Positions 1 to 10,111 of a stretch of DNA of 64,000 nt are shown in pieces (position 1 is the stretch's first letter; each line of letters opens with the position of its first letter). Made by a program: the position numbers and the translations under genes. The DNA lies in assembly GCA_903911085.1 (NCBI GenBank), contig CAIWCC010000125.1, positions 1-64,000 of the forward strand. Reading direction: 5' to 3'. The DNA comes from an uncultured Bacteroidales bacterium (GTDB taxonomy: Bacteria; Bacteroidota; Bacteroidia; Bacteroidales; Paludibacteraceae). The notes under the pieces are model-generated. The model saw only the letters and a list, made by a program, of their open reading frames with translations. It did no database searches and had not been told where the DNA came from.

Positions 1-3000
1 AGCATAATTTATTCCGCCTAAGCTTGTGTATATCTGTGGCTTTGAAGTTCCAGTTCCTATCCATTTTTCGAAATCCTGACCAATTTGATAATCGGTGGTT
101 TGATCATTATCCATAATGAGATAAGTATCATCAACACCAGTGGCAGTGCTAACATTCAATTGTACATTTTCCGAGACATTGGTTGATACCAAGGTTCTTG
201 CACTCTGACGACTTGTAAGTTCAAAAGATATACTACCATCTGAACCTGCTTGCACAAAGTAAGCTGCAAAAGGATTTACGACTGGTAGTGTGTTAAGTAA
301 TTTTGAAGTCGTTATAAAGGTTGTACCATCAATGCTAGGCATTAACATATAATTAGGACGAGACGCATTTGTGTTGGCATCATACTTACTTAAGAATGGT
401 TGACCAACCAAATTCCAACCTTTGTGTGAAGTGCCACTTGTAGAGCCAGTACTGTACGATAAAACTGGAACTGTACTAATTTCTTCGGCTGCCAGAATAG
501 AAGTCTTTAACGGGATAAGTAATTCTGTTTCAGGCTTACCAGTTTTTAACCCAAAAATATAACCTCTTTTTGCAGTAAGTGTAGCACCATTAGTAACTGA
601 TACCCAATTTGAAATGCCAGCACCAGTTCCATCATTCGACCGTTTATTGCCATCGTAATACTTAATAAACCAATCATCACCTAACGTTCCTAAAGCAGGA
701 GTTCCAGTAATATCGTCAACGTTTACAGCACATGGGAAAGCCATAAAATACCATTTCGTATCGTCGATTGTTTTAATCAATCGAACAGTGGTAGCGGTAA
801 TAGCGGCATCCAATTTGGCACTAAATGTAGTGGCATCTTTTACTGCTTTCAATGTCAAAGTAGCTAGTGTTAACGGTTTGCCAGCTTCTACATTTAATTT
901 TCCACCACTTGCAATTGTAACTGTGCTAACTTCTGTTGTAGCATCAATTTTCAATGTTCCACCATTGTCAACAGTTACAATACTTGCAGCAGTTAAACCC
1001 AAATCGGTTGGAGTTTTCGTTTCATTATTTGCAACTGAAACGTTTGGTGCAATAGGCGTTACAGCACTTGAAGCATCACTTACCAAACTACTACCCACAC
1101 TATTATTGGCAGTTACTTTAAATGTATAAGCAGTTCCATTAGTTAAACCTGTAACAGTAATAGGATTCGCATTCTGAGTTACTGGAGTGCCAGCAGTTGC
1201 GCCATCATAAGGAGTTACGGTATAACCAGTTATTGTCGAACCACCATTATTTGCTGGTGCTGTGAATGCAACTGAGACTTCTGTGTTTCCAGCTGTTCCT
1301 ACTACACTTGTTGGAGTGCCTGGAACAGTAGCATTAATGCTCAAAGTACCAGCAGAAGCAGCAGTTAAACTTGCGTAATTTGTTCCATCGGTTGGTACAA
1401 AGTCAGCTGTAATAGGATAAGAACCTGCATTCGTAGGAACAGTTGCCGAACCATTATATAAAACATTACTTGCCGAACCTGTCACGGAACCATTCACCGT
1501 AGCTGCCTGAGCAGAACCATTATAGGTTACTGAAGAAACACTTAAAGACAATGTTGGTGTAGCTTTTGTAATTGTATATGTGCCAACAACCCCACTTGCA
1601 AGACTATTAAAATTTGCAGCACTTGTTGGCACAAAATCAGCTGTAACAGTGTACGAACCAGAATTAGTTGGAGCAGTTGCAGAACCATCGTATTTAATAT
1701 TGCTCACAGTACCAGCAACAGAATTATTAACCGTAGCAGCCTGTGATGAACCAGTGTAACCAATCGAAGAAGCTTCCAATGTTAGTGTAGACCTAGAATT
1801 CAAATCAGTGCCAGTAATTGCTGGGAATTTAGGATTCGCAGTAACATAAGCACCTAATTTTGATATTGCATCAGTTGCTGGAGTAGAATTTAAATTTCCA
1901 CCATTACCATCAGTTGTACTATTAGCAGGTGCGATGTTTACAGCAGTACCATCTGTGCCATTTGTTGATTGATAATTAGCAGTCAGCGTTATATCACTTT
2001 TAGCGTAATTATCAGTGAAAACAGCATTTGCAGTTTTAGGTGATATGCGGTTTAGAGTTGGGGCAGTGGTAAAATAAGTAATTGACTTTAAACTTGGGTT
2101 AAGTGCTATATTATTTTTCACAATTGCTGAGGCATTATTTTGCGTCATATTCCCAATTAAACCTCCAACAAAACAACCAGTTGTAGCAGAAGTTGAAGTA
2201 TTGTAACCCTCCACTGTATTGGCTGCGAGACAGTTAATGATTTGAAAGTCTGCCGAAGCTGATCCTCTGGTCCCAACTATTCCACCAACTGTAGGAGCAT
2301 TATTATTGGATAAGGCATATACCGAACCTGAAACACTACTGTTTATAATATATATTTTTGCTCCTGAAGTATATTCTCCCAAAATACCACCACAAGTAGA
2401 AGTTCCAAAGTCGTTTGTTGATGTAGAAATTGCTTTAAGATCAAGATTAGTGTTGCAATTAATAATTGTCAACACGCCAGTGGCATTACAATTCCCGACA
2501 ATGCCACCAACTCGTGCTACATTGGTTTTAGTAGTGGCATTTGCGCCTGTGTTTGTGATATTAACTATACCATTAACTTTACAGTTCTGTATGTTACAAG
2601 TCCCATCTGCACTGCCGACTAAACCTGAACCTGTGCAATATTTTGCTGGGTCTCCAGCATAAAATGCTACTGTAACTTCTAAATTTTTTATTGTAGCACC
2701 ATTAATAAAATTAAAAATTGAAGCAGCATTAGTTAATGTAGGTGTGCCCACTGTGCCAATATTTGCATTGGAAATTTTAAACCCTTTTCCATCGAAAACA
2801 CCTTTAAATGCACTAGCCCCCAACGCAAAATTGTTATTGCTAAGTGATAAAAGAGAAATATCATTGGATAATTCAACACAAGGCCAGCCAGCAACGTTTG
2901 CAGCCGTAATTGCAGCCCTTAATGCACTCCATTGTGTAACATTACTAATTTTGTATGGACTACCTACAGTACCATCGCCCCAAAGAGGTGTTGAAGCTAT

Positions 3001-3351
3001 AGCTGTTGTTGCAGTTCCAGCAGTTCCATTATTTGCCCTAATCCGAACACTATAACTTGTTCCATTAACTAAAGTAGTATTTGCAGCACCTGAAATCGTA
3101 GTAATTGATATTGGGCTTGTAGTTGTCCCTGCATCTGTTCGAGTTCTCCAACTCGTGCCACCATCAGTTGAATACTCGTAAGTCGATATCACTGGAGTCG
3201 GAACGGCTGGTGCCGTAAATACAACTGATAATGAATTATTCCCTGGTGTTATTACGATAGCTGTTGGTACAGCTGGTGCAGCTGCCCAACTCAAAGAAGT
3301 TAACGCACTAATCACTAGCGCACAAAGTAAAAGTTTTGTCTTCATATTCAT
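1..3351 (-). CDS. Large multidomain surface protein (FN3, GLUG, MBG, FN3), 3' end outside window
   Basis: The reading frame is open from an ATG at 3351 to the left edge (1117 codons seen, no stop). It starts with a signal peptide (about residues 1-23, MKTKLLL then a hydrophobic stretch ending SWAA). In order follow a fibronectin type III-like domain (about 18-115), a region with repeated GG-I/L-V/I-G glycine motifs typical of GLUG repeats (about 245-400), two MBG-like repeats sharing a YNGSAQAATVN-type motif (about 520-670), a second FN3 domain (about 672-768) and a C-terminal region of about 350 residues. The visible end resembles the region before a T9SS sorting domain, but that tail is not in the window. 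No catalytic motif is visible. A role in adhesion or glycan capture at the surface is inference. An alternative start is the ATG at 3345. The gene has its own copy of the shared operator upstream, which links it to the sugar-degradation regulon. Confidence 0.85.
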   Translation of the reverse strand, partial: MNMKTKLLLCALVISALTSLSWAAAPAVPTAIVITPGNNSLSVVFTAPAVPTPVISTYEYSTDGGTSWRTRTDAGTTTSPISITTISGAANTTLVNGTSYSVRIRANNGTAGTATTAIASTPLWGDGTVGSPYKISNVTQWSALRAAITAANVAGWPCVELSNDISLLSLSNNNFALGASAFKGVFDGKGFKISNANIGTVGTPTLTNAASIFNFINGATIKNLEVTVAFYAGDPAKYCTGSGLVGSADGTCNIQNCKVNGIVNITNTGANATTKTNVARVGGIVGNCNATGVLTIINCNTNLDLKAISTSTNDFGTSTCGGILGEYTSGAKIYIINSSVSGSVYALSNNNAPTVGGIVGTRGSASADFQIINCLAANTVEGYNTSTSATTGCFVGGLIGNMTQNNASAIVKNNIALNPSLKSITYFTTAPTLNRISPKTANAVFTDNYAKSDITLTANYQSTNGTDGTAVNIAPANSTTDGNGGNLNSTPATDAISKLGAYVTANPKFPAITGTDLNSRSTLTLEASSIGYTGSSQAATVNNSVAGTVSNIKYDGSATAPTNSGSYTVTADFVPTSAANFNSLASGVVGTYTITKATPTLSLSVSSVTYNGSAQAATVNGSVTGSASNVLYNGSATVPTNAGSYPITADFVPTDGTNYASLTAASAGTLSINATVPGTPTSVVGTAGNTEVSVAFTAPANNGGSTITGYTVTPYDGATAGTPVTQNANPITVTGLTNGTAYTFKVTANNSVGSSLVSDASSAVTPIAPNVSVANNETKTPTDLGLTAASIVTVDNGGTLKIDATTEVSTVTIASGGKLNVEAGKPLTLATLTLKAVKDATTFSAKLDAAITATTVRLIKTIDDTKWYFMAFPCAVNVDDITGTPALGTLGDDWFIKYYDGNKRSNDGTGAGISNWVSVTNGATLTAKRGYIFGLKTGKPETELLIPLKTSILAAEEISTVPVLSYSTGSTSGTSHKGWNLVGQPFLSKYDANTNASRPNYMLMPSIDGTTFITTSKLLNTLPVVNPFAAYFVQAGSDGSISFELTSRQSARTLVSTNVSENVQLNVSTATGVDDTYLIMDNDQTTDYQIGQDFEKWIGTGTSKPQIYTSLGGINYA

Positions 3352-3387
3352 TATATTAAATTGGTTAGAAAATGATTATATTGAACG

Positions 3388-3450
3388 CAAAGAAAAACAA
3401 AATAAACTTTTATGGCATGCGAAAAACTGATTTTTAAATGCGATGAACTG
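3388..3450 (-). promoter_or_regulatory. Shared 21-bp direct-repeat operator and -7 box (copy D)
   Basis: On the + strand GAAAAACTG (3421-3429) and GATGAACTG (3442-3450) are 21 bp apart. Read on the - strand they precede a TTTCTTTG element (3395-3388), a -7-like box, with 25 nt between. The pair matches four other sites in the window and sits about 70 nt upstream of the surface-protein start at 3351. The rest of 3352-3598 shows nothing else that I can support. Confidence 0.6.
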
Positions 3451-3598
3451 ATTTATTTTTTCTCAATCATTTTTGAGTGGTCTTTATCCAACCACTAGTT
3501 TTACTGAACTTTTGGCTTTGATAAATATCGTGCTTTTAGTATGTGCTTGCAAACCAATTGTAACTATGATCAATAATGTCCATAATGTTTTTTTGTTT

Positions 3599-5390
3599 TT
3601 ACAATTTAAAAAACGGATTCATTACAATAACCTTGCGTCGTGATTCGGGTGTTACTTTTAAGGATAGCACTTTACCATTTTTTACACTTAGCTCAATAAT
3701 AGTGTGTTGCGGAGCATGAAGTTTGAAATCAACATCCCATTTCACTGGCCAGGTTGGTAATAAATATATTTTTCCATCTTTTTCGCCTTTTGGCAATTCA
3801 GGCAAAATATTCAATAAATTTGCAAAATAGGCTTTTTCATCTAACGAAACAAGCTTAACAGGAAGTTTAGTCAACGCATCGCACAAGCGACGCAAACCAG
3901 CAACCACTTCGATGGGATTTTTTGCTCCAATCAATAATTCAATAGAATTAGCAGGATAAATACATAATTTACCAACTGAATCAAGTTCACTTCCCGTGAG
4001 GCGTTTGGTTTCGTTGCGGTAATACGAATCGTAAAAACGAACCGTGCTCTTTATCCATTCTATATCGGGTTCAATGTTTTTACCCAAGGTAGCGTAACCA
4101 TGCAGCGCCATCCAAGCGTTTTCGAGCATCATAGCAAAAGCATAAGTTTACATTGTCCTGTAGGTGTGGGATTCCATGTAAGCCCCCAAGCCTGAATTGC
4201 TTCGGGATAAACTACGCCCTGCGCACCAAGACCTTTAGCTCTTGAAGCTGCCGAAGTGGCATGCATGCGGTAAAAAGCATTAGAAGGTTCTAATAAATCG
4301 GTATCGCCGGCTAAAATTATTGGCCAACCCAACCAGCGTTGATTTTGTGCCATAAAACCACAAACCAACCAGTGGCGAAGGTCGGGCGAAGATGGATCGA
4401 TGCGTTTTCGGTTAGTGTCACCATTATTCCCAGTGACTTTATTAAAATTATCAACCGTAAAAATTCCGCCATTAAAAAGCAGTGGCAACTGACCATTCTG
4501 ATTGCAAGCCAACATATAACGGAAAAGTTGATAGTTGCGCCCAACAATCCATGCCGAATCGGTATTGCTTCTAGCTGTATTAATATGAATATATGAACGG
4601 CTCCAGAATTCGTTCCAGGGTTTAGCTTCTTTGACTGCAACCGATTGAAGTGTGGAAGGTTTTAGTAATTCCTTAGCAGCTGAAAGCCATTTTTCGGGTT
4701 GCTGCTTTTTACCAGCATGCAACGCAACAACAATGGTATGCGATTTTTCAGCAGCGGTTGTCATACTCCATGCAGCACCTTTCCAACATTGCCAATTCAC
4801 AGGTGTTTTTGCTAGTGGAGTGAGAGCTCGATTACAGACAATGACACCACCAAACACATTATTTTTGGTAGGATTATTAATGCTTTCGGGGCTAATCGAC
4901 TGTTTTTTCAACTCACTTACGAGCGACGATGGATAGTTGGCGTTGCGGTGATTCCAGACAATGCCTTTATTGCTCATATTCACACTATCAGCACGTACAA
5001 TTTGCCTCTGATTTCCCATGTCAATAAGCATGCTATCGCGAGTAACATCCCGCCAGTTGCCAAAACTTATTTCGAAAGCTGTTTTTTGTTTGGATACCGA
5101 TTCGATAATCAGATTTTCGTCGGCAAACCAAAGTTTCATTTTCAGGTTTGCACCATTTTTCGAAACGGCATAAATCGAAATTTTCCCAGAATAAATATCT
5201 AACTTTTGAATAAACGAAGTCAAATTGGATAAAGCACCGTTAGACGGTGTAATACTCGTCCCGAAAGTGGCATCGACTCCCAGGTATCATCCGAAGGAGA
5301 GTTCCAAGTTACATTCATCAATATTTTTCCGGCAAAAATATTGATGAATGTAAAAAATAGAAAAATTATAATGGCGATTTTCTTTTTCAT
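3599..5390 (-). pseudogene. DUF5703-type glycan enzyme, broken by internal deletion and frameshifts
   Basis: Three - strand frames are pieces of one gene. The first starts at ATG 5390 with a signal peptide (MKKKIAIIIF...) and the family motif WNSPSDDTWESMPLSG, then runs out of frame to a stop near 5220. The second frame resumes around PSNGALSNLTSFIQKLDIYSG and covers the central part (GRNYQLFRYMLACN, a FNGG motif, AQNQRWLGWP, VVYPEAIQAWG) until a stop at 4129. The third begins at TYAFAMMLENAWM and runs to 3599. DUF5703 proteins normally have some tens of residues between MPLxG and the LTSFxQKLDI segment, including a DENGRLLKLG-type motif. That stretch is absent, so a real deletion with frame change is likely near 5240-5260. 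The second break at about 4140 is a one-base loss, perhaps in a short A run (AAA for AAAA). It follows the GH3 gene by 7 nt and is last in its operon. Confidence 0.7.
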
Positions 5391-5397
5391 CAACTTT

Positions 5398-7644
5398 CTA
5401 TTGAGTGACCTTAAAATTTGATTTAATACCACTTTCGCTACTACCGCCTATCATTAGTTGAAAATCACCTGCTTCGACATTTCTTTTCATATCCATTCCA
5501 TAAAATGCTAATTCACAAATTGGTAAACTCATTTTTACTTTTTTGGTTTCACCAGCTTTCAAGTCAATTCGATCAAAACGTTTCAATTCCTTAACTGGAC
5601 GAGCAATGGAACCAACTAAATCGCTTACATAGAGTTGCGCCACTTCAGTGGCATCTAATTTCCCGATATTGCTTAATTCAAATGAAATATAGAGTGTATC
5701 CGTTGAAACAAGAGTAGGTTTTTCGATAGTCAGTTTATCGTATTTAAAGTTCGTATAACTTAAACCGAAACCAAAGGGAAACAATGGATCGAATCCGGCA
5801 TCCAAATAATAGGAGGTACAGCCCACAGTTAGTGTTCTGGTTTCAAGTGGAATGGCATCAATCATCGTTTCTTTTCCACTTGCTGGTCGGCCAGTCATGT
5901 TATGATTATAATGAACAGGGATTTGACCAAGCATTTTAGGGAAAGTCACTGGCAATTTTCCACTTGGTGATATTTTTCCAAACAAAATATTTGCCAAAGC
6001 TGGTCCACCCATTGTGCCCGGATTCCATGCATAAAGCAGTGCATCTGACTGTTTGGTTTCATTTTCAATGATAAGTGGACGACCCGCCATCACAATAAAT
6101 ACTATCGGTTTATTGGTTTTCTTCAACGCAGTAATTAATTCAGATTGAGCTCCTTGTAAATTCAAATTTGCCAAACTGTGTGCTTCACCAGTTAAGATTG
6201 ATTCTTCGCCACCAAAATAAAGAATTAAATCCGCTTTTTTGGCAGCTGCATTAGCCGCTTTGAATCCTTCGAGTGACTTATCGCGACTAAATTTCAACCC
6301 TGGTTCGTAGATAATTTCGAAATCTTTTCCAAATTGCTCTTGAATGGCCATTAATGGAGTTATTGTGCGGCTTTTATCACAATCCATAACCCAAGTTCCC
6401 AATTGATCGTGTTTGGCATTTGCTAACGGACCAATAATAGCGATTTTTTTTATCTTTCTAGTATCAATTGGCAAAGTATTATTTGAATTCTTAAGCAATA
6501 CAACAGATTGTTCAGCAGCGTTTTGCGCATCAGCCAAAAACTCAGGTTTGTACGACGGACGTGGTTTTGTCAAATCAATGTATGGATTTTCGAAAAGTCC
6601 CAATCGAAATTTTATACGCAGTATATTACGTACAGCTTCATCAATTACCGCCATATCAATCTTCTTTTCTTGAACAAGTTCTGGAATGTATTTTTTATAG
6701 CTTAATGTCACCATTTCCATGTCGAGCGCAGCATTTACCGAAATTTCAGCTGCATCTTTTTCGTCTTTGCAAAAGCGATGATTCACCATTTGTGTAATAG
6801 CTCCCCAATCAGAGACCACAAAACCATCGAAACCCCATTCACCACGTAACACATTGCTCAACATAAATTTATTTCCGGATGCTGGAATGCCATCATTATC
6901 GTTAAATGAAGTCATAAAAGTAGCAGCTCCTGCTTTTGTAACCGCTTCAAATGGTGGAAGATATACATTGCGAAGTAAACGTTCAGGAATATTAGTAGAA
7001 TTATAATCCTTACCACCTTCGGAAGCTCCATATCCAAAGAAGTGTTTGGCACAAGCTGCAATTGAGGTAGGATCACTCATTTTTTTACCTTGAAAACCTT
7101 TCACCATAGCTACTCCCAAAACGGAAGATAAATAAGGATCTTCGCCCAAACTTTCGGCAATTCGCCCCCAGCGTGGATCACGAGAAATATCAATCATGGG
7201 CGCAAAAGTCCAACGAATTCCATTGTAAGACGATTCAATAGCAGCTACACGTGCTCCTCGTTCTACAATACTGGGATTGAATGAAGCCGCTTGTCCAAGC
7301 GGAATAGGAAAAATGGTGTTGTAACCATGAATCACATCGCGACCAATAATTAGTGGAATGCCCAAGCGTGATTTTTCCAGAGCAGTGCGTTGAATCTGAT
7401 TTACCAATTGGTTATCTTCCACATTTATAAACGAACCAACCTCCCCTTTTTCAACCATTGGAAGCAGCTGTTCAATTTTTTTATTGCCAACTGCCTGATA
7501 CATTTGCCCAATTTTTTCATCCAAAGTCATTTTGGAAATTAATGCTTCAATCTTTGATTCAATAATTGGATCTTTAGATTGTTGAGAAAAAATTGGATTG
7601 AAGAATCCAATAAATAAAGCTGCTAAAAAATATTTGATAGTCAT
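5398..7644 (-). CDS. bglX: GH3 beta-glucosidase/beta-xylosidase, BglX type
   Basis: A full-length GH3 exo-acting glycosidase (748 aa) of the periplasmic BglX type, removing terminal beta-linked sugars from oligosaccharides. A signal peptide occupies about residues 1-20 (cleavage near FSQQ). The N-terminal TIM barrel contains GRDVIHGY, RDPRWGR, GEDPYL, the KHF motif and the nucleophile Asp279 in VVSDW. The second domain carries GEAHSLANLNLQG, which contains the likely acid/base Glu, and the C-terminal FN3-like domain begins around FGFGLSYT. It lies at the end of the leftward operon, 148 nt after the other GH3 gene and just before the broken DUF5703 gene. The sugar specificity (glucose, xylose or another) cannot be read from the sequence. 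The beta-1,3- or beta-1,4-linked products of the GH16 enzymes are plausible substrates. Confidence 0.93.
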   Translation of the reverse strand: MTIKYFLAALFIGFFNPIFSQQSKDPIIESKIEALISKMTLDEKIGQMYQAVGNKKIEQLLPMVEKGEVGSFINVEDNQLVNQIQRTALEKSRLGIPLIIGRDVIHGYNTIFPIPLGQAASFNPSIVERGARVAAIESSYNGIRWTFAPMIDISRDPRWGRIAESLGEDPYLSSVLGVAMVKGFQGKKMSDPTSIAACAKHFFGYGASEGGKDYNSTNIPERLLRNVYLPPFEAVTKAGAATFMTSFNDNDGIPASGNKFMLSNVLRGEWGFDGFVVSDWGAITQMVNHRFCKDEKDAAEISVNAALDMEMVTLSYKKYIPELVQEKKIDMAVIDEAVRNILRIKFRLGLFENPYIDLTKPRPSYKPEFLADAQNAAEQSVVLLKNSNNTLPIDTRKIKKIAIIGPLANAKHDQLGTWVMDCDKSRTITPLMAIQEQFGKDFEIIYEPGLKFSRDKSLEGFKAANAAAKKADLILYFGGEESILTGEAHSLANLNLQGAQSELITALKKTNKPIVFIVMAGRPLIIENETKQSDALLYAWNPGTMGGPALANILFGKISPSGKLPVTFPKMLGQIPVHYNHNMTGRPASGKETMIDAIPLETRTLTVGCTSYYLDAGFDPLFPFGFGLSYTNFKYDKLTIEKPTLVSTDTLYISFELSNIGKLDATEVAQLYVSDLVGSIARPVKELKRFDRIDLKAGETKKVKMSLPICELAFYGMDMKRNVEAGDFQLMIGGSSESGIKSNFKVTQ

Positions 7645-7698
7645 TTTTTTAATAATTATAAATTTAATTCATATCCTAATTACTAGTGGTTTATTGTG

Positions 7699-7779
7699 TT
7701 TTTAGTGTATTCTTTGCGACTTTTGTGGAATAGTTATACTACAAAGTTACACAAAAACACATTCACAAAGTAACACTTA
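7699..7779. repeat. Degenerate intergenic repeat, related to 50290-50371
   Basis: Within the 148-nt gap between two GH3 genes lies an about 80-nt segment rich in CTTTGTG/CACAAAG words. It aligns by eye with 50290-50371 over its whole length, sharing blocks such as TATTC, TTTTGTG, ATAG-TATAC and ACAAAG. The core forms an imperfect inverted repeat around a TAGTTATA centre. Such CACAAAG-rich repeats are common between genes in Bacteroidota. I see no clear promoter box in the gap. Confidence 0.45.
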
Positions 7780-7792
7780 GAAAAGAAATAAC

Positions 7793-10081
7793 CTAAAAAT
7801 TAATGGTGTCTTTTAGTTTTACATCTTTTGAAGAAGCGCCAACCGATATTTCAAAATCACCTGTTTCTACTTTCCAGTTGTGCGTAATAATATCCCAAAA
7901 AGCCAAATCTTTTTTAGTTAATTCCAAAGTAACATGTTTCGTTTCGCCTACATTAAGTTGTACTTTTTGGAAAGCTTTCAGTTCTTTTACAGGACGTTCA
8001 ACACTACATTCTTTATCTGAAACATAAATTTGAGCCACTTCGCTACCAGCCATTTTACCAATGTTTTTTACATCAAACGAGACAGCAATAACTCCATTAG
8101 TAGCTAATTGATTATCAATAGTTAAACCACTGTATTCGTAAGTTGTGTAGCTCAATCCAAAACCGAATGGAAAATTAACTGGTATTTGTTTTTTCTCGTA
8201 CCAACGGTATCCCATAAAAACACCTTCGGTAAATGGAATTTGAACGTATTCGCGAGGTTTATTATACAAATGAAAAATATTGTCGGTTTTATCCTTTGTC
8301 CCCATCCAATAATCACGATATTGTGGGTGATGTCCAAACCAATAAGGGGTAGTTCCAAAATAATTGAAATCGGGTTTTTGTGAATCGGCAAAATCTTTTT
8401 CGATGGTGAATGGCAATTTTCCAGATGGGTTAACTTCACCGCTGATAATTCCTGCAATGGCATCACCTCTTTCTTGTCCCAACATGGATGCCCACATAAG
8501 TCCTTTTACGTTTTTGAGCCAAGGCATTGTCATGGGATTGGCCGACGTGATGATGACAATTATATTTTTGTTCAGTTTTGTAATTCGCATTAAATCGGCG
8601 ATAGGTGCTTTGGGTTCATCGAAAGGAGAATCGTAGCCTTCACCAGCTGCTTTATTGAGCAAAAACACTACCACATCAGATTGACGAATGATTTTATCGG
8701 CTGGTTTTTCGGTGTAAGTGAATTTATCGCCATACATTTTTTTCATGCCATCAGCATAGCTTACATGGTCGAAACCTGCTACAAATCCACTTCCGGTGCC
8801 GCTGTGAACTTCAGCGCTTCCCATCATCAGTATGTTTTTCGTTTTGCTTACCGGCAAAATCCCTTTTTCGTTTTTGAGCAAACAGACTGATTCCGAAGCC
8901 ACTTGACGGGCTAAGGATTTGTGTTCATCGTATTTATTGGCAAACGCTTTATCAACAGGATGACGGTCGTAAATTCCCATTTCGAAGAAAGGAAATAGAT
9001 TGGCATAAACCATTTTTTCGAGCATAATCTCAATCTCCGCTTTTCTTTCGGGCGATTTGGCTATTTCGGATTTTATATATTTTGATACACTTTGGTTGGA
9101 CGACATATACAATGAATGACCCGATGTAAGTGCCAGTGCCGTTTTATCGTCGTAATACATGGTGTTTGACCAATCGGACATGATTATTCCTGTGAAACCA
9201 TATTCTCTGCGCACCAAATCGGCTTCGAGCGGTCTGTTCATACAACACGGAGCACCATTTGTCATGTTGTTACCTGTCATTAAAGCTTTGATATTTCCTT
9301 CTTTCACCACTGCTTCCCATGGAGGAAGGTAAATTTCGCGCAAAGTGCGTTCGTCAATTGTACAATTGGCAATGTGACGACAAAACTCCTGATCATTTCC
9401 AATAAAATGTTTAGCTGTAGCAATAACCTTATTTTTTTGAATACCTTTCACATATCCCACCGAAATTTTTGAAGTTACCAGCGGGTCTTCACCCATATAT
9501 TCAAAATTCCGACCACTTACCGAAAATCGTTGCATATTAATGCCAGGTCCCAGCATCACATCAGCACCTAACAAACGGCATTCTTCGCCAATGGCATTTC
9601 CGAATTTTTCAGCCAAATCCGTATTCCATGTTGATGCCAACGATAGCATACCAGGGAATGAAGTGCTTTTACCTTTAATACTATTTTCCCGTAAATGAAT
9701 GCCTTGTGAAGCATCAGCCATGGAAACTGGTCTTAATCCCAACTGCTCAAGTCCGGGAAAATACATAGTGCTGAAACCACCTGTTAACTTTAATTTTTCG
9801 TTGAAAGTCAACCGCTGAATCAGATCCATTGCTCTTTCGGATGCACTTTTGGTAATATCGGCATAAATGGCATTTTTGGGGACATTTTTAGCTGCTGATA
9901 ATGGAAAAAAGTTATCGAAATTTTCAATATTTTGATTTTTCTCAACCTTACTTATAATTTCCTCTATTGCATTCGTTTCTGTAACTTTCTTTTCGGTTTT
10001 ATTTTGAGCTTGAGTTGGCAAAAAACAAATTATTATTGCTGCAAATAAGCAGTTCAAAATTTTATATAACTTCATTTTCAA
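7793..10081 (-). CDS. GH3 family beta-glycosidase
   Basis: A 762-residue secreted GH3 enzyme distinct from the BglX type next to it. The signal peptide ends near LPTQAQ (about residue 26). The barrel holds TMADASQG-like and GRNFEYMGEDP motifs, KHFIGN, and the nucleophile Asp303 in IIMSDW. The second domain has the AAGEGYDSPFDE motif that supplies the acid/base Glu in this subgroup. The C-terminal FN3-like domain starts around FGFGLSYT. It follows the GH2 gene by 30 nt, so it is probably cotranscribed with it. The specificity may be beta-glucosidase, beta-xylosidase or beta-galactosidase; this cannot be settled here. An internal Met at residue 3 is an equally good start. Confidence 0.92.
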   Translation of the reverse strand: MKMKLYKILNCLFAAIIICFLPTQAQNKTEKKVTETNAIEEIISKVEKNQNIENFDNFFPLSAAKNVPKNAIYADITKSASERAMDLIQRLTFNEKLKLTGGFSTMYFPGLEQLGLRPVSMADASQGIHLRENSIKGKSTSFPGMLSLASTWNTDLAEKFGNAIGEECRLLGADVMLGPGINMQRFSVSGRNFEYMGEDPLVTSKISVGYVKGIQKNKVIATAKHFIGNDQEFCRHIANCTIDERTLREIYLPPWEAVVKEGNIKALMTGNNMTNGAPCCMNRPLEADLVRREYGFTGIIMSDWSNTMYYDDKTALALTSGHSLYMSSNQSVSKYIKSEIAKSPERKAEIEIMLEKMVYANLFPFFEMGIYDRHPVDKAFANKYDEHKSLARQVASESVCLLKNEKGILPVSKTKNILMMGSAEVHSGTGSGFVAGFDHVSYADGMKKMYGDKFTYTEKPADKIIRQSDVVVFLLNKAAGEGYDSPFDEPKAPIADLMRITKLNKNIIVIITSANPMTMPWLKNVKGLMWASMLGQERGDAIAGIISGEVNPSGKLPFTIEKDFADSQKPDFNYFGTTPYWFGHHPQYRDYWMGTKDKTDNIFHLYNKPREYVQIPFTEGVFMGYRWYEKKQIPVNFPFGFGLSYTTYEYSGLTIDNQLATNGVIAVSFDVKNIGKMAGSEVAQIYVSDKECSVERPVKELKAFQKVQLNVGETKHVTLELTKKDLAFWDIITHNWKVETGDFEISVGASSKDVKLKDTINF

Positions 10082-10111
10082 TTGTATTCTATATATTTAT
10101 TCATTATGTAC

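Noticed and set aside
788-3055. Open frames on + at 788-1129, 2306-2662 and 2744-3055
   Set aside because: They lie opposite the long - strand surface-protein frame, which has signal peptide and domain repeats; they show no motif of their own.
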